From positions 1-9,962 of the forward strand of contig JAUVJK010000029.1 in assembly GCA_030592425.1 (NCBI GenBank): a stretch of 9,962 bases of DNA. Direction: 5' to 3'. A program made the translations under genes and the position numbers. This document shows positions 1 through 4,933 of the stretch, in pieces. Below the pieces are notes generated by a model. The model was not told the DNA's origin. It was given only the letters and a program-made list of their open reading frames with translations, and did no database searches. Positions within the stretch are counted from its first letter, which is position 1; every line of letters starts with the position of its first letter. The stretch comes from Candidatus Moraniibacteriota bacterium (lineage in GTDB: Bacteria; Patescibacteriota; Minisyncoccia; Moranbacterales; GCA-2747515).

Positions 1-20
1 AGAGAGCTGTTGTTTATGAC

Positions 21-56
21 AAAAAGAATGACATCATTAATGATGTCATTCTTTTT
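21..56. terminator. Perfect palindromic rho-independent terminator
   Basis: A 36-base perfect palindrome, AAAAAGAATGACATCATT followed by its reverse complement, is centred between bases 38 and 39. It has A-runs on the left and T-runs on the right, so it can end transcription from either side. A TGA at 17-19 lies just before it in one plus-strand frame, so it may end a rightward gene lying off the left edge, but the 19 bases available are too few to identify one. Confidence 0.85.
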
Positions 57-107
57 TTGTCGTATATAGAGAATTCACCTCGCTATCACGCAGATCACTC
101 ACTATTT

Positions 108-155
108 CCTGTCTGTATATTACCGCTTATTGTCTTTGTCCTGTCTGTATATTAC
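108..155. repeat. 16-base direct repeat, two copies
   Basis: CCTGTCTGTATATTAC occurs at 108-123 and again at 140-155. The surrounding stretch up to about 240 is low in complexity, rich in CTGT and TGTCC units, for example TGTCCCTCATTCT near 187 and TGTCCTCATTCT near 224. No credible reading frame crosses it. It looks like decayed repetitive intergenic DNA. Confidence 0.7.
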
Positions 156-171
156 TGATTACCAATTACTG
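151..171. repeat. Heptamer tandem repeat, block 1
   Basis: Three heptamers in exact 7-base phase: ATTACTG, ATTACCA, ATTACTG. The same three units recur in the same order at 311-331. The block lies in the non-coding region downstream of uvrB. Confidence 0.75.
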
Positions 172-253
172 TCCGTGTCTGTTTCCTGTCCCTCATTCTC
201 AATTCTTAATTAATGTCTGTATCTGTCCTCATTCTTTCAGCCAAAAACTCTTG

Positions 254-297
254 CCCGCGCAGTATGCAGGCGGGGACCACCCCTCGGGTGGAGTTCC
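254..297. terminator. Two adjacent GC-rich hairpins, possible uvrB terminator
   Basis: Hairpin A pairs CCCGC (254-258) plus GCA (259-261) with TGC (265-267) plus GCGGG (270-274), with an AG bulge. Hairpin B pairs GGA (274-276) and CCACCC (277-282) with GGGTGG (286-291) and TCC (295-297), with a three-base bulge. Read in the uvrB direction, hairpin A is followed after a few bases by five Ts, so this is the most likely end of the uvrB transcript. The T-tract is short and not directly adjacent, so the pair could instead be a dispersed structured repeat. The rest of 57-343 shows only the repeats listed. Confidence 0.4.
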
Positions 298-310
298 TCT
301 TTGTTTCCAA

Positions 311-336
311 ATTACTGATTACCAATTACTGATTAC
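311..336. repeat. Heptamer tandem repeat, block 2
   Basis: Units start at 311, 318, 325 and 332 (ATTACTG, ATTACCA, ATTACTG, ATTAC), giving 3.7 copies in exact 7-base phase. The block ends 7 bases from the uvrB stop codon. It repeats block 1 at 151-171. Confidence 0.75.
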
Positions 337-343
337 TCGCGTT

Positions 344-2305
344 TTAACACAATTTTCTTAATTCTTTTATTTCATCACGTAGGATCGCTGCTTGTTCATA
401 ATCCATATCTTTTGCTGCTTTCTTCATTTCTTTCTCTCTTCGTTTTATATAAGCACCGACGTTCTCAATATTTTCAAGATCGATAAATTCTTTGACCATT
501 TCCTTCTTTGCTTCGTGATCAACGATCGAGTCTATACCCTTTTGGATCGACCGCGGTGTGATGTTGTGCTTTTTGTTATAGGCAGACTGGATCTTCCGTC
601 TGCGATTTGTCTCCTTGATCGCGCGATCAAGGGAATTCGTGATCTTGTCCGCATACAGCAATACCCGTCCTTCTTGATGGCGTGCAGCACGTCCAATTGT
701 TTGCACAAGTGCTGTCTCGCTTCGCAAGAATCCTTCCTTATCAGCATCAAGGATCGCAACAAGGGAAACTTCCGGTAGATCAAGACCCTCACGCAAGAGG
801 TTGACGCCAACAAGGACATCAAAGCTACCGCGCCGCAGCTCTTCAAGGATCTCGATGCGTTCAAGTGTATCAACATCACTATGAAGATAGCGAGCAGCGA
901 TCTTCTCCTCATCAAGGTATGCAGACAAATTCTCTGCTTGTTTCTTGGTTAGCGTTGTGATCAAGACGCGTTCTCCTTTCTGGATCGTTTTTCCGATCTC
1001 TTTGATCACATCTTTTACTTGTGAAGCTGTTGGTCGCACGACCAACCTTGGATCAAGAAGCCCTGTAGGACGAATGATCTGCTCCACAACTTTTTCGCTA
1101 TGTTCTTTCTCATAAACTGCTGGTGTTGCGCTTACAAAGATCGTCTGTCCCATGCGCTTCTCGAATTCTTTGAAATTCAGAGGACGATTCTCAATTGCAC
1201 TTGGCAAACGAAAACCATTATCAACTAAATTGATCTTGCGCGCGCGATCCCCATTATACATCCCACCAATTTGTGGCACACTGACGTGTGATTCATCGAT
1301 CACAAGTAAATAATCCTTATCAAAGTAATCGATTAGTGTATATGGCGCTTCACCGTCACTGCGACCCGTCAAATAATAGGAATAATTCTCAATGCCCTGA
1401 CAATAGCCAAGTTCTCGCATCATCTCAAGATCCTGCATTGTGCGCATTTCGATCCGTTGCGCCTCGATCAACTTATTATGTTTCTTAAAGTAGGCAATTC
1501 GCTCATGCATTTCTGCCTCGATCTTGCCGATCGATTCCTCCAAAACAGGTTCTGGCACAACAAAGTGTTTTGCTGGATAGATGATCGCCTCATCAAGCTC
1601 CGTACGAACCTCGCCACTCGTTAGATCGACCTCCATCATACGTACGATCGTTTCACCTTTGAGCAAGATCCGTACGATCGCCTCACGTCCAGCTGGCACG
1701 ATCTCAATTGTTGGTCCAACAGCACGGAAACGGGATCGCTCAAGGATGTCACTACGTTCATAGTGTTGGCTCACAAGTCTTTTGAGAAATTCAATGCGAT
1801 CCAAGCGCATTCCTGTGGTCAGGGTGATCATACTATCTTTATAGAAATCTGGTGAACCTAAACCATAAATACACGATACACTCGCCACAATGATCACGTC
1901 TTTACGTGTCAACACTGCAGCCGTCGCCGCGTGGCGCAAACGATCGATCTCTTCATTGATCTCCACTTCTTTCTCAATATATGTGTCCGATGAGCGTACA
2001 TACGCTTCTGGCTGATAATAATCATAATAGGAAACAAAATATTCCACCGCACTCTCTGGAAAAAAGAGACGAAATTCCTGTGCCAATTGTGCTGCCAGCG
2101 TCTTATTATGTGCGATCACAAGTGTTGGCTTTTGCACTTTCTGGATCACATTTGCAACAGTATAAGTCTTCCCTGAGCCAGTCACACCCAAAAGCGTCTG
2201 AGCTTTTTGCCCTGCATTGATCCCTTTTGTAAGATCAGCAATTGCCTCTGGTTGGTCACCAGCAGGAGCAAAAGGTGAGTGCATATCAAATTTTTGCGTA
2301 TTCAT
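344..2305 (-). CDS. uvrB: Excinuclease ABC subunit B (UvrB)
   Basis: The damage-verifying ATPase of nucleotide excision repair. It is loaded by UvrA, opens the DNA at the lesion and recruits the UvrC nuclease. The 653-residue length is normal. Visible motifs are Walker A GVTGSGKT (40-47), the beta-hairpin region around YYDYYQPEAYV (93-103) used to probe the lesion, the DESH box (337-340), motif III-like VSATP (391-395), QTIGRAAR (motif VI, 535-542) and a C-terminal UVR coiled-coil motif (about 614-652) for UvrA/UvrC contact. The start ATG at 2303-2305 gives the usual short N-terminus; an internal ATG seven codons in (MHSPFAP) is possible. No Shine-Dalgarno and no recognisable LexA box lie upstream. 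The gene is transcribed divergently from rpsF and no other uvr gene is adjacent. GATC is extremely dense here, about 45 sites by hand count. Confidence 0.98.
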   Translation of the reverse strand: MNTQKFDMHSPFAPAGDQPEAIADLTKGINAGQKAQTLLGVTGSGKTYTVANVIQKVQKPTLVIAHNKTLAAQLAQEFRLFFPESAVEYFVSYYDYYQPEAYVRSSDTYIEKEVEINEEIDRLRHAATAAVLTRKDVIIVASVSCIYGLGSPDFYKDSMITLTTGMRLDRIEFLKRLVSQHYERSDILERSRFRAVGPTIEIVPAGREAIVRILLKGETIVRMMEVDLTSGEVRTELDEAIIYPAKHFVVPEPVLEESIGKIEAEMHERIAYFKKHNKLIEAQRIEMRTMQDLEMMRELGYCQGIENYSYYLTGRSDGEAPYTLIDYFDKDYLLVIDESHVSVPQIGGMYNGDRARKINLVDNGFRLPSAIENRPLNFKEFEKRMGQTIFVSATPAVYEKEHSEKVVEQIIRPTGLLDPRLVVRPTASQVKDVIKEIGKTIQKGERVLITTLTKKQAENLSAYLDEEKIAARYLHSDVDTLERIEILEELRRGSFDVLVGVNLLREGLDLPEVSLVAILDADKEGFLRSETALVQTIGRAARHQEGRVLLYADKITNSLDRAIKETNRRRKIQSAYNKKHNITPRSIQKGIDSIVDHEAKKEMVKEFIDLENIENVGAYIKRREKEMKKAAKDMDYEQAAILRDEIKELRKLC

Positions 2306-2323
2306 ACACGAACGGTCTTAAAG

Positions 2324-2352
2324 ATTCTCTAAAGAAATTGTCGCACAGTCAA
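2324..2352 (-). promoter_or_regulatory. Candidate uvrB promoter
   Basis: On the minus strand TTGACT (2347-2352) is followed, after 17 bases, by GAGAAT (2324-2329). The -35 box matches 5 of 6 consensus bases and the -10 box 4 of 6. Start of transcription would fall near 2317, giving a leader of about a dozen bases before the uvrB ATG. Spacing is ideal but the -10 box is weak. Confidence 0.35.
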
Positions 2353-2393
2353 CTATTGAATGCAACCAATATTCGACTATAAGAAAGAAGGAA

Positions 2394-2422
2394 TTGACAA
2401 AATCTCTCTCTCACAGTATACT
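2394..2422 (+). promoter_or_regulatory. Sigma-70 promoter of the rpsF operon
   Basis: A perfect -35 box TTGACA (2394-2399) and a near-perfect -10 box TATACT (2417-2422) are separated by exactly 17 bases. Transcription should start near 2428-2430, leaving a leader of about 127 bases before rpsF. This is one of the two strongest promoters visible in the window, as expected for ribosomal protein genes. Confidence 0.9.
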
Positions 2423-2431
2423 TTGTACACA

Positions 2432-2526
2432 ATCGTAAAAGTCCAGTACATTCCGCCCTGCACCCGACGTGGTACATGGGATAGGATGCACATTTCTCCA
2501 CCGCATGGAAAGGACTTTTGTGCGAT
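2432..2526 (+). promoter_or_regulatory. Structured rpsF leader, candidate S6:S18 autoregulatory element
   Basis: A long-range helix closes the leader: ATCG (2432-2435) with CGAT (2523-2526), and AAAAGTCC (2437-2444) with GGACTTTT (2512-2519). Inside it TTCC (2451-2454) can pair with GGAA (2507-2510), TGCA (2459-2462) with TGCA (2487-2490), and CCC (2463-2465) with GGG (2478-2480), leaving a six-base bulge. CCG trinucleotides occur at 2453, 2464 and 2501. Leaders of rpsF in many bacteria carry a motif with a conserved CCG that mimics the 16S rRNA site of S6:S18 and allows feedback control. That this is the same element is inference. A run of five Ts (2529-2533) follows the helix, so premature termination is also possible. 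Confidence 0.5.
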
Positions 2527-2556
2527 GGTTTTTAATTATATTAATATCGTTACACT

Positions 2557-3033
2557 ATGAGTGAGAAAACGATCGAATATGAGGTCTACTACCTTGTATT
2601 GGAGTCAAAGAAAGGTGATCTCGGCCGTATCAAAGAAGATATCAAAGCTATTGTGACAACAGCTGGTGGTACATTTGTTGGGGAAGATCTTACAGAAGAT
2701 CGCAAGATCGCTTACGAGATCAATAAGGAGATCCGTGGTACATACGTTGCACAGCGCTTTACACGCGTTGATAAAGCTGCTCTCGGCGAGGAAGAGCCCG
2801 AAACAGAAGGCCTAGATGCCATCGGAGAAATCAACAAGCAAATGAATCTCTCAAAGGATATTGCCCGCTTCATTATCGTGCGTGCCGATGAGCTCCCAGA
2901 GCTTGATGAACAACGAGAACAAATCGCTTTGCGTACTGAAAAACAAGAAAAGCAAGCAAAACAACCCCAAACACACCTAAAGCAAAAAGAGGAACGTGTT
3001 GATAAAAAACTTGAGGAAGTTCTAAAAATTTAG
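2557..3033 (+). CDS. rpsF: 30S ribosomal protein S6 (bS6)
   Basis: Component of the platform of the small subunit, bound as a pair with S18. Its identity rests on the S6 pattern (YEVYYLVLESKKGD, then IAYEINKEIRGTYV at about 51-64, then FIIVRADE at about 105-112) and on its place before ssb and rpsR. At 158 residues it is longer than the usual 95-130. There is an acidic insertion around residues 75-87 (GEEEPETEGL) and a C-terminal tail from about 115 rich in Lys, Glu and Gln, probably helical. It is the first gene of the operon, read from the promoter at 2394. The ATG at 2557 lacks a Shine-Dalgarno. It ends in a double stop TAGTAG (3031-3036). The tail is the least conserved part of this family, so its function is unknown. 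Confidence 0.93.
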   Translation: MSEKTIEYEVYYLVLESKKGDLGRIKEDIKAIVTTAGGTFVGEDLTEDRKIAYEINKEIRGTYVAQRFTRVDKAALGEEEPETEGLDAIGEINKQMNLSKDIARFIIVRADELPELDEQREQIALRTEKQEKQAKQPQTHLKQKEERVDKKLEEVLKI

Positions 3034-3074
3034 TAGTTCTTCATTAAATAATTAAATATCTAAATATCAAATGT

Positions 3075-3584
3075 ATGAATGTTAACAAAGTAATCTTAAT
3101 CGGACGCCTCACAAAAGACCCTGAGATGCGTACAACAGCAACAGGACAAACTGTAGCAAGTTTTGGATTAGCTACAAATCGAAATTGGACAGATAAAAGT
3201 GGCCAAAAACAAGAACAAACAGAGTTTCATAATATTGTTGCTTGGGCAAAAAGCGCAGAGATCATCTCCCAGTATTCTAAAAAAGGAAGCGAACTTTATG
3301 TTGAAGGGCGCCTCCAAACACGGAATTGGGATGATAAACAGACTGGTCAGAAAAAATATATGACAGAAATTGTCATTGAAAACTTCCAACTTGGCGCTAG
3401 ACCAACAAATACAGGCGGAAGTTATGCAAATCAAAATCCAAGCGCGACGGTAGCTCCAGCTGCAGCAGCGGGTGTCGCAGCAGCAACAGCACCACAAGCA
3501 AAACAAACGCCAACGGATGATATCCCAACCATCAATCTTGATGACGAAAAAGATGATGTCAATATCGAGGATGTTCCATTTTAA
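3075..3584 (+). CDS. ssb: Single-stranded DNA-binding protein
   Basis: Coats single-stranded DNA during replication, recombination and repair and recruits partners through its C-terminal tip. The OB fold spans about residues 1-110, starting MNVNKVILIGRLTKDPEMR and including FHNIVAWAK (51-59) and LYVEGRLQTRNW (74-85). An Ala/Gln/Thr-rich flexible linker follows (111-147), then an acidic tail ending EDVPF, the partner-binding tip. An earlier DDIPT (148-152) resembles a second tip. The length of 169 is typical. The start at 3075 is the only in-frame choice among several clustered ATGs; ATG at 3071 meets a stop after four codons. It sits between rpsF (41-base gap) and rpsR (19-base gap), the classic arrangement. 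GATC occurs only once here, unlike its neighbours. Confidence 0.97.
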   Translation: MNVNKVILIGRLTKDPEMRTTATGQTVASFGLATNRNWTDKSGQKQEQTEFHNIVAWAKSAEIISQYSKKGSELYVEGRLQTRNWDDKQTGQKKYMTEIVIENFQLGARPTNTGGSYANQNPSATVAPAAAAGVAAATAPQAKQTPTDDIPTINLDDEKDDVNIEDVPF

Positions 3585-3603
3585 TCTATCTATTATCTAA
3601 ACA

Positions 3604-3810
3604 ATGAAGAAAAAAACATTTGTCCTTAATGGTCGCATTCTCAGCGCGATCGACTACAAGGACGTAGACTATCTCCGACGCTTCCTCAATTCACAAGGAA
3701 AAATCTATCCACCAAAACGTTATGGGATCCCAGTACGACGACAACGACAGATCACACAAGCGATCAAACGAGCACGTCACATGGGACTTCTCCCTTTCGT
3801 GATCAAATAG
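3604..3810 (+). CDS. rpsR: 30S ribosomal protein S18 (bS18)
   Basis: Small-subunit platform protein that pairs with S6. The whole 68-residue chain fits the family: IDYKDVDYLRRFLNSQGK (16-33), then the basic RNA-binding stretch RRQRQITQAIKRARHMGLLPF (45-65). The segment PPKRYGIPVRR (36-46) departs from the common PRRxTGxxAKxQR form but keeps the positive charge. It lies 19 bases after ssb, without a Shine-Dalgarno, and is clearly cotranscribed. In many bacteria rplI (L9) follows; here efp does. Six GATC sites occur in about 207 bases. Confidence 0.96.
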   Translation: MKKKTFVLNGRILSAIDYKDVDYLRRFLNSQGKIYPPKRYGIPVRRQRQITQAIKRARHMGLLPFVIK

Positions 3811-3853
3811 ATCACAAAACAATTAAGACTGCTAGTGATTAACAAAAAAAACT

Positions 3854-4411
3854 ATGCTAGGTCTCACAGATATCAAAACGGGCAAAAAGATCATTCTCGA
3901 TGGTCAACCATATACTGTTTTGAATTATACACATTCAAAGACAGGTCGTGCTGGAGCAGTACTCCGCACAAAGCTACAAAACCTTCAAACAGGTGCAACG
4001 ATCGACAAAACGTTTCAAGGTGCTGACAAAGTAGAAGAAGCAGACATCTTCAAATCAAAAGCGCAATACCTCTATGTACAAGGTAATGATTATTATTTCA
4101 TGGATATGGACAACTATGATCAATTTACCCTTTCAGCAGAGGTGCTAGGATCAGCGCCAAATTATCTCACTGAAGAAATGGAAGTAACACTTCTCAATTT
4201 TGCAGATGTACCGATCAATATTGAACTTCCTGTCAAAGTTACTCTGAAAGTGACGGATGCGCCACCCGGAATCAAGGGCGATACACAATCTGGCGGAGAT
4301 AAGCGTGTCACAGTTGAAACAGGACTACAGATCACGACACCGCTCTTCGTTGAGACTGGTGACAACATCATCATCAATACAGAAAAAGGATTATATGTAT
4401 CACGTGCATAG
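3854..4411 (+). CDS. efp: Elongation factor P, arginine-tip type
   Basis: Binds the ribosome between the P and E sites and relieves stalling at consecutive prolines. The 185-residue chain has the three usual domains: KOW-like (about 1-65), OB (66-127) and C-terminal OB (128-185), with the family signature APPGIKGDTQSGGDKRVTVE at 136-155. The loop that reaches the peptidyl transferase centre reads HSKTGRAGAV, placing Arg at position 32, where E. coli has the modified Lys34. This matches the Arg32 form of Pseudomonas (context KSGRN), which EarP rhamnosylates; no earP or other modification gene is in the window. The gene begins 43 bases after rpsR, with no promoter seen between, and ends before a strong terminator, so it is probably the last gene of the rpsF operon. 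Confidence 0.97.
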   Translation: MLGLTDIKTGKKIILDGQPYTVLNYTHSKTGRAGAVLRTKLQNLQTGATIDKTFQGADKVEEADIFKSKAQYLYVQGNDYYFMDMDNYDQFTLSAEVLGSAPNYLTEEMEVTLLNFADVPINIELPVKVTLKVTDAPPGIKGDTQSGGDKRVTVETGLQITTPLFVETGDNIIINTEKGLYVSRA

Positions 4412-4440
4412 AGCTTCGATACTGTAGAATGTAAACGAAG

Positions 4441-4478
4441 AAAACCTCTCTTGCTTTTTAAAAGAAGAGAGGTTTTTT
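4441..4478 (+). terminator. Rho-independent terminator after efp
   Basis: AAAACCTCTCTT (4441-4452) pairs perfectly with AAGAGAGGTTTT (4465-4476), a 12-base-pair stem, followed by a run of six Ts (4473-4478). The minus-strand side also ends in TTTT, so it may serve both efp and the convergent small gene whose stop is at 4517. Confidence 0.92.
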
Positions 4479-4516
4479 GATCGCTTAATATAAAAGATAG
4501 AATTTATAGAGCGATT

Positions 4517-4726
4517 TTAAATGAGTCCCATAAGATTAAAGATCGTCATGGTCATCGCAGGGACAAGAGCGATAAGAACAGCAAGTTTTGTTTCCTCATG
4601 ATAATCACCATCATCAGGCTTTTCATCCTCTTGCGCTGGCTCTGTTGGTGCTGTTGGTGCTGTATCGTCCATTGGTTGTGAATTACATGAACAACCGCAG
4701 GCAGCACATTTAACTTCTCCAGACAT
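4517..4726 (-). CDS. Small Cys-rich, C-terminally anchored membrane protein of unknown function
   Basis: I do not recognise the family. The 69 residues fall in three parts. The N-terminus carries a tight cysteine cluster, CAACGCSC (Cys7, 10, 12, 14), of the kind that could bind a metal ion or an iron-sulfur centre. The middle (about 17-46) is disordered in character, with PTAPTEPA repeats and acidic residues. The C-terminus, TKLAVLIALVPAMTMTIFNL (47-66) plus MGLI, is a single hydrophobic segment that could be a tail anchor. There is no signal peptide. The ATG at 4726 has no Shine-Dalgarno nearby. Its upstream region has a consensus promoter, a terminator-like hairpin and an orphan AAGGAGGT, which argues for a real, regulated gene. 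It runs convergent to efp and downstream of recA. Codon use looks like that of its neighbours. Confidence 0.7.
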   Translation of the reverse strand: MSGEVKCAACGCSCNSQPMDDTAPTAPTEPAQEDEKPDDGDYHEETKLAVLIALVPAMTMTIFNLMGLI

Positions 4727-4795
4727 ATTTTTGTCTTTATATTAATTAGAGTTCTCAGAAAATATTTTTACATTCCATATACTGGATGTATAGAT

Positions 4796-4803
4796 ACCTC
4801 CTT
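4796..4803 (-). promoter_or_regulatory. Orphan Shine-Dalgarno-like AAGGAGGT
   Basis: On the minus strand AAGGAGGT is the only intergenic perfect match to the 16S tail complement seen in the window, yet no start codon lies at a normal distance. The next ATG (4778) is 17 bases away and opens only seven codons; the real gene start at 4726 is about 70 bases off. It could be a standby ribosome site or part of a leader structure. Confidence 0.4.
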
Positions 4804-4810
4804 TTCGCAA

Positions 4811-4843
4811 TAAGAAAACCGGCTACCATGATGGCACCCGGTT
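4811..4843 (-). terminator. Hairpin with U-rich tail between recA and the small gene
   Basis: Read on the minus strand, AACCGG pairs with CCGGTT (plus positions 4838-4843 and 4817-4822), with an inner CCA/TGG hairpin (4826-4834) across a small internal loop. TTTTCTT follows at once. It can end readthrough from recA. It also lies about ten bases downstream of the start expected from the promoter at 4860-4888, so it may work as an attenuator. The T-tract can alternatively pair with GAAAA just downstream (4802-4806 with 4814-4818). Confidence 0.65.
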
Positions 4844-4859
4844 CCATATCGCTGACTAC

Positions 4860-4888
4860 AGTATAGCATGTCTAAATGAAAAAGTCAA
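4860..4888 (-). promoter_or_regulatory. Strong sigma-70-type promoter downstream of recA
   Basis: On the minus strand TTGACT (4883-4888) and TATACT (4860-4865) are spaced by exactly 17 bases, as good as the rpsF promoter. Transcription would start near 4853 and head towards the small gene at 4726, passing through the hairpin at 4811-4843 first. The predicted leader is about 127 bases. Confidence 0.75.
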
Positions 4889-4914
4889 GCCACATCACTC
4901 GCAAACGACGTGGC
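4879..4914 (-). terminator. Weak terminator-like hairpin just after recA
   Basis: GCCAC (plus 4889-4893) pairs with GTGGC (4910-4914) around a 16-base loop; on the minus strand five Ts follow after TTGAC. The short stem and large loop make it weak, and it overlaps the -35 box of the promoter at 4860-4888. Confidence 0.25.
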
Positions 4915-4933
4915 AAGCGCTCATGACGATATT

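Noticed and set aside
3..157. Reading frame open from the left edge on the plus strand
   Set aside because: It runs through the perfect palindromic terminator and low-complexity repeats and resembles no protein I know.
108..336. CRISPR-like array
   Set aside because: Repeat units are 7 and 16 bases, unevenly spaced and without unique spacers of constant length; no cas genes nearby.
392..778. Plus-strand reading frame inside uvrB
   Set aside because: It is antisense to a fully conserved uvrB segment and shows no protein-like pattern; the same holds for other antisense frames over recA, ftsK and the rodZ-like gene.
4755..4778. Seven-codon leader peptide (ATG GAA TGT ... TGA) after the AAGGAGGT
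   Set aside because: The spacing of 17 bases from the Shine-Dalgarno to the ATG is too long and the peptide has no regulatory codon run.
4767..4794. Plus-strand promoter TTTACA-16-TATAGA
   Set aside because: Both boxes are imperfect and the transcript would run antisense into recA; the minus-strand promoter in the same spacer is far better.
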